A stretch of DNA of 64,000 bases from Xestospongia bergquistia (GCA_963965975.1 OZ014411.1:17574446-17638445), one strand, 5' to 3'. Counted from the stretch's first letter, positions 23,629 to 35,825 are shown. Numbers and translations are program-made. Notes: generated from the letters alone by a model not told the origin.

Positions 23629-26600
23629 CTACATCAAATATTATTGCAAGTGAGCAATATATGTGTTATATATACCTATTGGGGACTCAACAATGGTTGT
23701 CATTTGAAATTCAGAACATGTTTGAAACTGAGAATGTGTCAGAGACAGAGTACCAGAGGCTAGATTATCATAACTATAAATAATACAGATAATAACAGAC
23801 AAACTGACCTATTAGAGACTTGACAGAGGTTGTCTTTTGAGACCGAGAACGTGTCTGAGATTGAGTACTAGAGGCTAGATTATTATAACAATGAATAACA
23901 AAAAAGATAACAGACAAACTGACCTATAGAAGACTTGACAGAAGGTTGCCTTTTGAGACCGAGAACATGTCCAAGATTGAGTACTAGAGGCTAGATTATT
24001 ATAACAATGAATAATATAAAAGAAATAGACAAACTGACCTATAGGAGACTTGATAGAGGTTGTCTTTTGAGACTGAGAACATGTCAGAGACAGAGTACCA
24101 GAGGCTAGATTATTATAACAATAAATAATATAGAAGATAACAGACAAACTGACCTATAAGAGACTTGACATTGGTTGCCTTTTGAGACCGAGAACATGTC
24201 TGAGATTGAGTACTAGAGGCTAGATTATTATAACAATGAATAATATAAAAGAAATAGACAAACTGACCTATAGGAGACTTGACAGACGGCTGCCTTTTGA
24301 GACCGAGAACATGTCTGAGATTGAGTACTAGAGGCTAGATTATTATAACAATGAATAATATAAAAGAAATAGACAAACTGACCTATAGGAGACTTGACAG
24401 ACGGCTGCCTTTTGAGACTGAGAACATGTCCAAGATTGAGTACTAGAGGCTAGATTATTATAACAATGAATAATACAAAAGAAATAGACAAACTGACCTA
24501 TAGGAGAATTGACAGTGGTTGTCTTTTGAGACCGAGAACATGTCCGAAATTGAGTTCTAGAGGCTAGATTATTATAATAATGAATAATATAAAAGAAATA
24601 GACAAACTGACCTAAAGGAGACTTGATAGAGGTTGTCTTTTGAGACTGAGAACATGTCAGAGACAGAGTACCAGAGGCTAGATTATTATAACAATTAATA
24701 ATATAGAAGATAACAGACAAACTGACCTATAAGAGACTTGACATTGGTTGCCTTTTGAGACCGAGAACATGTCTGAGATTGAGTACTAGAGGCTAGATTA
24801 TTATAACAATGAATAATATAAAAGAAATAGACAAACTGACCTATAGGAGACTTGACAGACGGCTGCCTTTTGAGACCGAGAACATGTCCAAGATTGAGTA
24901 CTAGAGGCTAGATTATTATAACAATGAATAATACAAAAGAAATAGACAAACTGACCTATAGGAGACTTGACAGTAGTTGTCTTTTGAGACCGAGAACATG
25001 TCCGAAATTGAGTTCTAGAGGCTAGATTATTATAATAATGAATAATACAAAAGAAATAGACAAACTGACCTATAGGAGACTTGACAGACGGCTGCCTTTT
25101 GAGACCGAGAACATGTCCAAGATTGAGTACTAGAGGCTAGATTATTATAACAATGAATAATATAAAAGAAATAGACAAACTGACCTATAGGAGAGTTGAC
25201 AGTGGTTGTCTTTTGAGACCGAGAACATGTCCAAGATTGAGTACTAGAGGCTAGATTATTATAACAATGAATAATACAAAAGAAATAGACAAACTGACCT
25301 ATAGGAGACTTGACAGTGGTTGTCTTTTGAGACTGAGAACATGTCCGAGATTGAGTTCTAGAGGCTAGATTATTATAACAATGAATAATATAAAAGAAAT
25401 AGGCAAACTGACCTATAGGAGACTTGACAGTGGTTGTCTTTTGAGACTGAGAACATGTCCGAGATTGAGTTCTAGAGGCTAGATTATTATAACAATGAAT
25501 AATATAAAAGAAATAGACAAACTGACCTATAGGAGACTTGACAGTGGTTGTCTTTTGAGACCGAGAACATGTCTGAGATTGAGTACTAGAGGCTAGATTA
25601 TTATAACAATGAATAATATAAAAGAAATAGACAAATTGACCTATAGGAGACTTGACAGTTGTTGCCTTTTGAGACCCAGAACATGCCTGTAACATAGTTC
25701 TAGAGGCTAGATTATTATAACAATGAATAATATAAAAGAAATAGACAAACTGACCTATAGGAGAGTTGACAGTGGTTGTCTTTTGAGACCGAGAACATGA
25801 CTGAGATTGAGTACTAGAGGCAAGATTATTATAACAATGAATAATATAAAAGAAATAGACAAACTGACCTATAGGAGACTTGACAGTTGTTGCCTTTTGA
25901 GACCCAGAACGTGCCTGTAACATAGTTCTGGAGGCTAAATTATTATAACAATGAATAATATAAAAGAAATAGGCAAACTGACCTATAGGAGACTTGACAG
26001 TGGTTGTCTTTTGAGACCGAGAACATGACTGAGATTGAGTACTAGAGGCTAGATTATTATAACAATGAATAATATAAAAGAAATAGGCAAACTGACCTAT
26101 AGGAGACTTGACAGTGGTTGTCTTTTGAGACCGAGAACACTTCCGAGATTGAGTTCTAGAGGCTAGATTATTATAATAATGAATAATACAAAAGAAATAG
26201 ACAAACTGACCTATAGGAGACTTGACAGTGGTTGTCTTTTGAGACCGAGAACATGTCTGAGATTGAGTACTAGAGGCTAGATTATTATGACAATAAATAA
26301 TATAAAAGAAATAGACAAACTGACCTATAGGAGACTTGACAGTTGTTGCCTTTTGAGACCCAGAATGTGCCTGTAACATAGTTTTGGAGGCTAAATTATT
26401 ATAACAATGAATAATATAAAAGAAATAGGCAAACTGACCTATAGGAGACTTGACAGTGGTTGTCTTTTGAGACCGAGAACATGTCTGAGATTGAGTACTA
26501 GAGGCTAGATTATTATAACAATGAATAATATAAAAGAAATAGACAAACTGACCTATAGGAGACTTGACAGAAGGTTGCCTTTTGAGACCGAGAACATGTC

Positions 26601-29600
26601 CAAGATTGAGTACTAGAGGCTAGATTATTATAACAATGAATAATATAAAAGAAATAGACAAACTGACCTATAGGAGACTTGACAGTTGTTGCCTTTTGAG
26701 ACCCAGAACGTGCCTGTAACATAGTTTTGGAGGCTAAATTATTATAACAATGAATAATATAAAAGAAATAGGCAAACTGACCTATAGGAGACTTGACAGT
26801 GGTTGTCTTTTGAGACTGAGAACATGTCTGAAATTGAGTACTAGAGGCTAGATTATTATAACAATGAATAATATAAAAGAAATAGACAAACTGACCTATA
26901 GGAGACTTGACAGTGGTTGTCTTTTGAGACCGAGAACATGACTGAGATTGAGTACTAGAGGCTAGATTATTATAACAATGAATAATACAAAAGAAATAGA
27001 CAAACTGACCTATAGGAGACTTGACATAAAGTTGCCTTTTGAGACCGAGAACATGTCCAAGATTGAGTACTAGAGGCTAGATTATTATACCAATGAATAA
27101 TATAAAAGAAATAGACAAACTGACCTATAGGAGACTTGACAGTGGTTGCCTTTTGAGACCCAGAACGTGCCTGTAACATAGTTCTGGAGGCTAAATTATT
27201 ATAACAATGAATAATATAAAAGAAATAGGCAAACTGACCTATAGGAGACTTGACAGTGGTTGTCTTTTGAGACCGAGAACATGACTGAGATTGAGTACTA
27301 GAGGCTAGATTATTATAACAATGAATAATATAAAAGAAATAGACAAACTGACCTATAGGAGACTTGACAGAAGGTTGCCTTTTGAGACCGAGAACATGTC
27401 CGAGATTGAGTACTAGAGGCTAGATTATTATAACAATGAATAATATAAAAGAAATAGGCAAACTGACCTATAGGAGACTTGACAGTGGTTGTCTTTTGAG
27501 ACCGAGAACACTTCCGAGATTGAGTTCTAGAGGCTAGATTATTATAATAATGAATAATACAAAAGAAATAGACAAACTGACCTATAGGAGACTTGACAGT
27601 GGTTGTCTTTTGAGATCGAGAACATGTCTGAGATTGAGTACTAGAGGCTAGATTATTATGACAATGAATAATATAAAAGAAATAGACAAACTGACCTATA
27701 GGAGACTTGACAGAAGGTTGCCTTTTGAGACCCAGAATGTGCCTGTAACATAGTTTTGGAGGCTAAATTATTATAACAATGAATAATATAAAAGAAATAG
27801 GCAAACTGACCTATAGGAGACTTGACAGAAGGTTGCCTTTGAGACCCAGAACGTGCCTGTAACATAGTTCTGGAGGCTAAATTATTATAACAATGAATAA
27901 TATAAAAGAAATAGGCAAACTGACCTATAGGAGACTTGACAGTGGTTGTCTTTTGAGACTGAGAACATATCGGAGATTGAGTACTAGAGGCTAGATTATT
28001 ATAACAATGAATAACAAAAAAGATAACAGACAAACTGACTATAGGAGACTTGACAGAAGGTTGCATTTTGAGACCGAGAACATGTCCGAGATTGAGTACT
28101 AGAGGCTAGATTATTATAACAATGAATAATACAAAAGAAATAGACAAACTGACCTATAGGAAACTTGACAGTGGTTGTCTTTTGAGACCGAGAACATGTC
28201 TGAGATTGAGTACTAGAGGCTAGATTATTATGACAATGAATAATATAAAAGAAATAGACAAACTGACCTATAGGAGACTTGACAGAAGGTTGCCTTTTGA
28301 GACCCAGAATGTGCCTGTAACATAGTTTTGGAGGCTAAATTATTATAACAATGAATAATATAAAAGAAATAGGCAAACTGACCTATAGGAGACTTGACAG
28401 AAGGTTGCCTTTGAGACCCAGAATGTGCCTGTAACATAGTTCTGGAGGCTAAATTATTATAACAATGAATAATATAAAAGAAATAGGCAAACTAACCTAT
28501 AGGAGACTTGACAGAAGGTTGCCTTTTGAGACCGAGAACATGTCCAAGATTGAGTACTAGAGGCTAGATTATTATAACAATGAATAATATAAAAGAAATA
28601 GACAAACTGACCTATAGGAGACTTGACAGTGGTTGTCTTTTGAGACTGAGAACATGTCTGAAATTGAGTACTAGAGGCTAGATTATTATAACAATGAATA
28701 ATATAAAAGAAATAGACAAACTGACCTATAGGAAACTTGACAGTGGTTGTCTTTTGAGACTGAGAACATATCGGAGATTGAGTACTAGAGGCTAGATTAT
28801 TATAACAATGAATAACAAAAAAGATAACAGACAAACTGACTATAGGAGACTTGACAGAAGGTTGCATTTTGAGACCGAGAACATGTCCGAGATTGAGTAC
28901 TAGAGGCTAGATTATTATAACAATGAATAATACAAAAGAAATAGACAAACTGACCTATAGGAAACTTGACAGTGGTTGTCTTTTGAGACCAAGAACATGT
29001 CCAAGATTGAGTACTAGAGGCTAGATTATTATAACAATGAATAATATTAAAAAAATAGACAAACTGACCTATAGGAGACTTGACAGTGGTTGTCTTATGA
29101 GACCGAGAACATGTCTGAGATTGAGTACTAGAGGCTAGATTATTATAACAATGAATAACAAAAAAGATAACAGCCAAACTGACCTATAGGAGACTTGACA
29201 GAAGGTTGTATTTTGAGACCAAGAACATGTCTGAGATTGAGCATTAGAGGCTAGATTATTATAACAATGAATAATATAGAGGATAACAGACAAACTAACC
29301 TATTGGAGACTTGGAGATACCTGCAGCACCTGATGTGGTATATAAACTAATTCAATAAATTAACACTATACCTTCATTTAAACTGTTCTCTAGTTCTTCA
29401 GGCATTGTAAACAATGAGAAACCTAATTACAGTATAATATAACAGTAATGATCTTTCTTCTTCTAAAATCTTTGAAAAAATGGATGATTTTTGAAGAACT
29501 GCAGATTGTGAAGGTTGTTCAAGAGGATGACAGACAAAAGGATACGTATTACTTTCAGCAATTGCAGTGGAAGGACAACTTTGAAAACGAGGATCAAATG

Positions 29601-31510
29601 TTGAGATAAAAAATGGAAAATATGGAAGAGTGTCTTGTGGGTAATATGGGTATCTAGTATCTGTTGGATAATGTGGGTATTGATAAAACATACGAGTGGT
29701 GGCATCATTAGCAACTGTGTCATTGTGGGACAATTGGGAACTCAAATCAAGCTCTTGATCAATGAATCCACTACCATCATTAGTTGATTGATGCTTTTTT
29801 TCCATTGGTTATAGCAATCATCAGAAGTAATATCATAACCTTCTTGAAACCTTTTTTGAAATCTTGATTCTTCCTCTTTTGTGAATACAGCTTCTTGAGT
29901 AATGGGAGGCCTGTATCGTTGTGCAGGGCTATATAGTGGTATAAATTTCAGTCCTGTGTGCTGTGCAAGTGTGCTTGTGGCATCTTTTCTCAATGGAACA
30001 ATAACATTCCTGTTCAAGAAGTAGATTCCTGTGTATTTGAATCCAGCTTGAATATTTTTCATCGTCATTGCACATGTCCATGCCTCACTAAATAGTTTTG
30101 AAAAGGTGAATGTTGTGACTACCTTGCCCGGATTATCCACTAAAATCTTTCAGCATACCTGCCTCCATGAAGACTTTAATGGTCCAAATGGACCTTTATC
30201 CAGAGGCTGGGTTTCATGTGATGAATGTGAGGGTAGACAAAAAATGATCACTTTCTTTTCTGCTGCCTTACTAATTAGAATGACCATCGAGTAGGAATAG
30301 AATTGGTCGTACAGTTGGGGTATGAGGCAAAAAATGATGGACAAACCATAAATCAAACAATTCACCATTGATCCACCCGGATTCTGAGAGACCATACATA
30401 GTCCCGGTGACTTCTCCATCAACCATTGCTTGTTTCAGACACTTTCGGTCAAATATCACAAATGGTGGCATGCAATATCCAGCAGCATTACATGATGCAA
30501 GAACTGTAATCTGTGTTTTATTTCCAGTTGTTATTGCTCTTGGATGTTTGACACCTTTAGCAGTCACATCCTTCGGAGGTTTTGGATCTAGTGGCATTCC
30601 AGTTTCATCGCAGTTGAACAATTGGGTGGGCTTTGAAACAAGGTCGTTTTCCTGAATTGTTTGCTCTAAAATATCGAAATAATTATTCAAGACATCTGGA
30701 GTGCAGGCTGAAGCACGATTGTTAGCAATTTGCTCAGTAATTCGGAGAGAAAGTTCTGAATGTCGTTTCCTGAATCCCTCCCACCAACCGCTAGAAACTG
30801 TCACATTCCTCTCTTTTCGATCAACTGTAGCTTGTACTAGCGATATCACTTCCTTCCTTGTACATGGAAATCCTATTTTTGCAGTTTCCAATAAAAATGT
30901 TACCAGTTCTTCTTCTTCTTCGTCTGTTAGATACTTTTGACCACTCTTACTACCACTTAAAACTTTTCCTGAAACATGATCTTGAATAGTAGATTTGGGG
31001 ATTTGGTACTCTTCTGCTGCCTGTCTCAAAGACAATCCACTCCCAACTGCTTGACATTCCTGTTCTAAGTTCTCAGAAGTCCAAGTTATATATTTTAGAG
31101 GTCGAGCAGAACAAGATTGTGGAATGTCATGTGTGAACTTGGATGAATAGAGTACACGCCCACTAAGAGGAAGTGATTTACTTGCTATTTGATGAGACTA
31201 CAGATAAGTATGTCAATGATAGATGAATAATATACACAACCTACCTATCAGAGATTCGTTACTAGCTGTCTTGAGATATTGAGAAAGTGTTTGAAAGAGA
31301 GTACTTGAGTTAAAGTGAGACACTAGGTGCATAACAACATCAAAGGATAATACAAAGGAAACTGACCTGTTGGAGACTTAACAGTGGTTGTTACCTTTTC
31401 AGATAGAGAATGTGTTTGAGTTATTATAGCGATAATATCGGTTGATGCAGGATAAATAACACTATAGAATTTACCTCTATATGTACTTGGTTGCCCAGAT
31501 CAAACATTTG
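23453..31510 (-). CDS. Mini-exon array gene ending in a PHD finger, with an embedded transposase exon
   Basis: The following minus-strand segments share phase 1 at both splice edges and join in frame in principle. They are diverged Ser/Thr-rich exons at about 31445-31367 and at 31322-31245; a pogo/Tigger-like exon about 31185-29398 (damaged); exon 29422-29372; exon 29320-29300; about 49 tandem 66-nt exons; an 84-nt exon 23759-23676; and a terminal PHD exon 23628-23453. Typical repeat peptides contain SSTQSQTCSRSQKTT and VKSPI. Introns are 44-48 nt and start GTCAGT, GTAGGT, GTTAGT or GTATAT. A C-terminal ING-type PHD finger predicts a nuclear protein that reads histone H3 tails, with a long Ser/Thr/Gln-rich spacer. 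The 5' end is not found; a 40-nt exon-like segment at 31510-31471 is tentative. Many array units have a 67-nt exon, which would shift frame if all were spliced in. Confidence 0.6.
23676..23759 (-). CDS. Last, diverged Ser/Thr-rich exon of the array (84 nt)
   Basis: It is flanked by ctag on the acceptor side and a GTATAT donor, phase 1 to phase 1, and is open throughout in the array frame. It contains ASGTLSLTHSQFQTCSEFQ and ends TTIVESPI. It is 18 nt longer than the array unit and clearly related. Divergence with the frame kept suggests past selection on the encoded peptide. Confidence 0.7.
23760..29299 (-). repeat. 114-bp tandem array, about 49 units, each exon plus intron
   Basis: The period is 113-114 bp, giving about 49 copies in 5.6 kb. 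On the minus strand each unit contains aataatctag, then a 66-nt block beginning CCTCTAGTACTCAATCTCAG, then ctatag and GTCAGTTTGTCTATTTC. The 66-nt block is a phase-1 exon and the other 48 nt are a T-rich GT..AG intron with a TAATAAT branchpoint-like motif. Because 66 and 48 are both multiples of three, unspliced units also stay open, which explains the long read-through ORFs such as the 449-codon frame at 25030-26379. Variants include a TMLQARSGSQ type and units with one extra base (67-nt exon). A higher-order repeat of 7 units (801 bp) is seen at 27656-28066 versus 28457-28867. Confidence 0.9.
29300..29320 (-). CDS. 21-nt phase-1 micro-exon
   Basis: The acceptor is gtgctgcag and the donor GTTAGT. 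The exon GTATCTCCAAGTCTCCAATAG gives GISKSPI in the array frame and matches the 3' third of an array exon. Confidence 0.55.
   Translation of the reverse strand, partial: VSPSLQ
29372..29422 (-). CDS. 51-nt phase-1 exon upstream of the array
   Basis: It is flanked by gtaattag and a GTATAG donor, is open in phase 1 at both ends, and encodes FSLFTMPEELENSLNE. It overlaps the tail of the transposase frame in a different frame. Confidence 0.5.
29398..31185 (-). pseudogene. pogo/Tigger-like transposase exon, damaged
   Basis: Domain order is that of Tc1/mariner-superfamily pogo transposases. First comes a Psq-type helix-turn-helix (TWTSENLEQE through LSLRQAAEEYQIPKST), then a CENP-B-type region. 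The DDE domain follows, with FNCDETGMP near 30605, LLDGHSN near 30285 and HETQPLDKGPFGPLK near 30205: all three acidic positions are present. Lesions are a frameshift just after LLDGHSN (about 30280), an in-frame TGA at 30150-30152, and a frameshift at a seven-T run, 29795-29801. The open frame extends upstream to about 31185, where an AG allows phase-1 joining with the preceding Ser-rich exon. No terminal inverted repeats were found. It is either an insertion or a captured exon of the PHD gene. The lesions argue against a working transposase unless they are assembly errors. Confidence 0.75.
31245..31322 (-). CDS. Diverged 78-nt Ser-rich exon
   Basis: Acceptor cacctag, donor GTAGGT, phase 1 at both ends. 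It contains FNSSTLFQTLSQYLKTASNE and ends SLI, alignable with the array peptide SSTQSQTCSRSQKTT..VKSPI. The next intron is 47 nt to one AG, or about 60 nt to a second AG that keeps the transposase frame. Confidence 0.65.
31367..31445 (-). CDS. Diverged Ser/Thr-rich exon (5' edge uncertain)
   Basis: The 3' edge is exact: SEKVTTTVKSPT followed by a GTCAGT donor in phase 1, and the next intron is 44 nt. Upstream the frame stays open to about 31500 and no clear acceptor could be chosen. Confidence 0.55.
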
Positions 31511-31514
31511 AAGA

Positions 31515-33050
31515 CTGATATAAACATAAATAATCTAATTGTAGCAGCAGTAGACAAAGTTTCAGTTGAACAAAAATTATTTAACAAGAGGCTATTACAA
31601 CACTAGTGCATTAAGGACTGGGTCCATCCACTTTGTTCTTAAAATAGTAATGTACACTTGTAGATCTCATTGGGTTTGCCAAGTATTTACAAATAGAATG
31701 AAACCACACATGACAATGACATAACATATGCTAGTCCCTATGCTTGTATAATTTGGCCTTAGATTTAGATATAGAACTATTATAAGGTAAACTCATCATT
31801 CACTGCAAAATTTTTGAAGAATATTTGTGAATTTTGCAAACTTATAAATTGTACAATTTTATGATGAGAGTGATAGGAAATTCTTGTAAATTTCCATTTG
31901 CAAATGCTCCCAAAGAAGCTATTTGTCAAATATTCTTCCTTGAAAATTTTGGCAGTGTATGATGTTATCCTGCTGTAATCTTGTCAGTGCTGGTCACGAT
32001 CACAACAAAAGCCCTTTTTGGGTTAAAATATTACTAAAAAGTCATATGGGAAAAACACTAGGCTATTATTATAAAAGCTGTAGCTTGCTATTGCACTTTT
32101 GGTTTTAATGTCAACAAAAAGTGAAAGACCTTAACATATGGTTTCTCCACAACTGTAAGTTCTCCAGTTTGTTTTGTCATATTTGAGAACACTGCCAATA
32201 ACTTTAGCACTTCAATCAGGTATATCTCAAATAAGAAAGCAGACATCAATAATATGTAAGTTAATTAGCCTCAACTCTATCAGATAGCTATTCTAGTTTT
32301 CCTTTAAAGTAACGGGAACACTGTCATAGTTAATTACTTTATTATGGAAACTGTTTCTTTTGAAGGTATGTGCATGAATATCTTGAATATGAATGTAAGA
32401 GAGATAGGAAAATCTCCAAGGTGTCTTATGTCATGTTTTATACTTATGGAGGCAATTAGTGTTGTTTTAGTAGACATAAGGTGTTTTAGTTTTAGTTTAG
32501 TTATAGCAAAAGGTAAAATTTAATTTTAGTTATAGTATTAATGTTAATTTTAATTTAGTTATAGTATTAATGTGAAATTTAATTTAGTTTTACTATTAGT
32601 TATAGTCATATTTAACAAGCAAACACTTTTTTCTTCAGGAAGATATATACTCCACTTTTTCTTGGCCTACCAGGACTACTAGCTGTAGGCAACTAGGTAT
32701 GCTTTCTAGTTAAGCTTAACTATAATAACTAGAAAATCACTCATGCGTGGAAGGTTAAATGCACAAACAACTCAGGCATGCACTACCTAACATGATAATC
32801 ATGTTAAATGCTTTAATATGAAGAGGTATAAAAGTTGTTATGAGTATTATTTCCTAACAACTCAGAAGTTGATGACCTGCCTTGTAATATATCAGAGTCT
32901 GTAAAATTATTTTACACAATTTATACTATTGTAGTGATTGAATTATGTAACAGAAATAACTCTTTCAAAATAAATAATATTGAATGTATTAGATGTAGTA
33001 GACCTGTTATTATTCACTACTATTAATTTCAGTAATCTACAACTGAGACA
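31515..33050. other. Non-coding, with a degenerate TTTAGTTATAG repeat
   Basis: No gene was recognised. At about 32470-32610 a degenerate tandem repeat of tttagttatagtattaatg occurs. Sequence from about 32945 onward is shared with 52835 onward. Confidence 0.5.
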
Positions 33051-33059
33051 GTCAAGTAA

Positions 33060-34950
33060 ATGTTCTTGTACTGTCTTGATAACAAAGTTGTTACTGCTGT
33101 AGTTTTGATTTATGGCTGCTTTGATCTTGTTTAAGATTTAGCTATGACTTCAGCAGAATATTCCTATAATACATTGAGAATATTTGAGTCAAAGATATTA
33201 TATATTAGGTAAAAAAATAGAAATTACTATCAAGGCCTTATGAGTTTGGAGTAAATACAATTAAAAAATAACGTCTGTATTCATTATATTCTTTCATAAG
33301 ATGAACTTTTAGAGAGATTTTACTAGCCAGATGATCTATCTCAACAAGTAACAATTTTGCTTCACTCATGAAACATGCCATTCTATCTAATTTCATTCTG
33401 GATCATGTGTAAGGAAATGTATACAACTACCATTTGTGGATTGTAGTACTCTTACTCTATTATTGTAGAATTAAAGTGTACACAACTCATCATTAATGTA
33501 CACTACTGTAATATTGATCAAGACAATCTTAGGACAATGTATTTAATAAATATAATCTTGTTCACTTTTTAACTAAACCTATATAGTACATTAATTTAAG
33601 TCAATGTGTGAATTTATTTTGTACTACACAATCTTCAAACTCATAATCAATGCACATAAAGTCATTATATAGTCTTCCCCATCAGTCTGTAGTTTAACTC
33701 CAACTATAACATTCACAAATATAAATAAATATAGTAGGAAATATTGACAATCATAAAATTTGACAAAAACCTTATCAGTTTTTTTATCACTGTCCTTTCT
33801 AAGCAACCACTAACCACTATAGAAGATTATTACACTCTCATAGTAACAAAAGAAGCTACAACTTTTAGTAATAGGAGAAGAAAATGTTGATAGATGTCTT
33901 GTGATAATAAGTCAAACATTGCAGTTAATGACAAACACTTCTCATGTTATGGGTGTGGTCAACATAAAATTGTTAGCAATTTCAATTTAATTTGTCAAAC
34001 TGCTAAACTAAATGACTTACCAATATTTCCTATTGTACAATAACTACAAAGTGGAAATCTAAAAACACATCATATGTGGAGTGTAACAATTTAGATTTGT
34101 TCACATTTATATTAGAAAACATAATAATAACTTATTATTGCTATTACCTTTTGTAATTCCATAGGAAATTTGTTCATGATTTTAAGAAAACAATCCAAGC
34201 AATATCTTCTCACATAAAATATAATGCAGTTCTATACAAAAGATAATATATGTTTTCAGTTGCAATTAACACATTTATATTTACTAGATCTATAACCTCC
34301 CATTGAGTTTTAAGACAAAATAACATTATACTAATTTCCTAAAAACTACATTCAAATATACTCTAAATGTATAGTGAACCTTACAAGGTTGATATTAGGT
34401 ATTATTAATGTCTTCACTAGATGATGTATCTAGTTACCATAAAGTGGGTTTTATTGATAAAAGATTGATTTTTGGTAAATTGATGAATTAAAATAACTTA
34501 ACAAACAAGATGATAGTCAAATTTAATTTTTAAGGCTTTCCTGCCACACCCAAGACATATGTACTGAAACTATCGATGTATAAATACTTTTAAAAGTGTT
34601 TGCCAGGAACAGTGACTACTGTAACTTAGCTCTGTTATAAAAGGTAGGATTTCTCTCTTAACGACATTCCTTATGCTCTGGTAAACACGACATCCTCTAA
34701 TAACACTTACAAAATGTAGTCTATTAAAAGTTGCTGTAATTATTGGTATATGCTTGATTTGTTAAATTGAATTTAATCTTAGCAATATACAAATTTTCAA
34801 TTTCAAAAAAATTTTCCTTACCAACAACCTACTATTAAGTTATGTCCATAATAATAGGTTTGACTATACATATATTATAATAGACTTACTTTACTAACAC
34901 AGAAAACTCTTTCACATACTACACAGTGTGATCCTAAATGAGTGGCTTAA
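33060..34950 (-). pseudogene. Duplicated 5' end and upstream flank of the JmjC gene
   Basis: 33060-33140 aligns with the first codons of the gene starting at 59329: the TRSKQ stretch is kept, but ATG has become ATA and in-frame TAA codons are present. The rest, to about 34950, matches 59330-60650 block by block, for example cctgccacacccaagaca at about 34540 and 60270. It is a non-functional segmental copy. A shorter third copy lies at about 52835-53330. Confidence 0.75.
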
Positions 34951-35825
34951 ACCTCTCAGAGAAAGGGTCTAAACCAATGAATGTACCTTCTAAATACTTG
35001 TAACATCAATGAAAACAAACTAAGACCTTGTTGTAATGATTATAACATGACAACATTGAAATATTTTACAAAATGTATTTCATACCATGACATTGACCTC
35101 GTGCTTCCTAACATTACTAACTAACAACAAACCTGGAGCCTTTTGTTAGCTCTTTTAATATTATATATAATGAACTTAGCAACTACAACATTAGCTATAA
35201 CAACATTGACAATAAATACTTGTTGCTCCTTATAAAATGGTGGCCCTATGCATGAAATTGATTTTTGTTGAAGCACTAAATTATTCTTAGAATTCCATAT
35301 TCTAGTTAATAATGAAATTAATAGTCAATAATTATAATATGGGTTTACACCTAACAATGAATTTTAAGGCTTTTCACACATACATATGAAGTCAAGCACT
35401 CAATGGGTGTGGAATACAAGACTGTATGTCTGGAGACTATGAGAATAGTTATCACTTATTCCAATATTGTTAGTGTATCAGTTAGTGTACAGTAAGATAC
35501 AATTTATTTTATGTGATAAATGATATTATACTATACAAAAAAAACATGTCCATAAAGTCAGTTTTTTTCAATCTTTACATAAATCCTCCCTTTACTTACA
35601 CTAATCCACTTGAAAATAGACAAGTACATCCAAAATCATATATAGCATCTGAAAGACCACACTTAAGGCAAAAAAATGTTCCCTTTTTTTAAACTTCTTT
35701 CTGAAGATATGCCCATCCAAGAACACTGACTGCTCCTAGACGGAGGAACTTAAATTCTAATGGGTGTGGCTTTCATTAATTATTATATGACATTTTTAAT
35801 GAATAATAAACAGTGATAAAACATA
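34951..35825. other. Non-coding, nothing recognised
   Basis: AT-rich; part of 35250-35350 is shared with about 42380-42480. No ORF supported. Confidence 0.5.

Noticed and set aside
25030-26379. 449-residue ORF as a continuous repeat protein
   Set aside because: It is read-through of 66-nt exons and 48-nt introns that are both multiples of three. The GT..AG edges and the PHD exon phase favour the spliced reading.
23760-29299. CRISPR array or satellite without coding meaning
   Set aside because: The repeat and spacer pattern is not CRISPR-like, and coding phase with flanking diverged exons explains the structure better than plain satellite DNA.
30106-30940. Plus-strand ORFs of 62-95 residues opposite the transposase
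   Set aside because: They are antisense shadows of the Psq/DDE coding frame.
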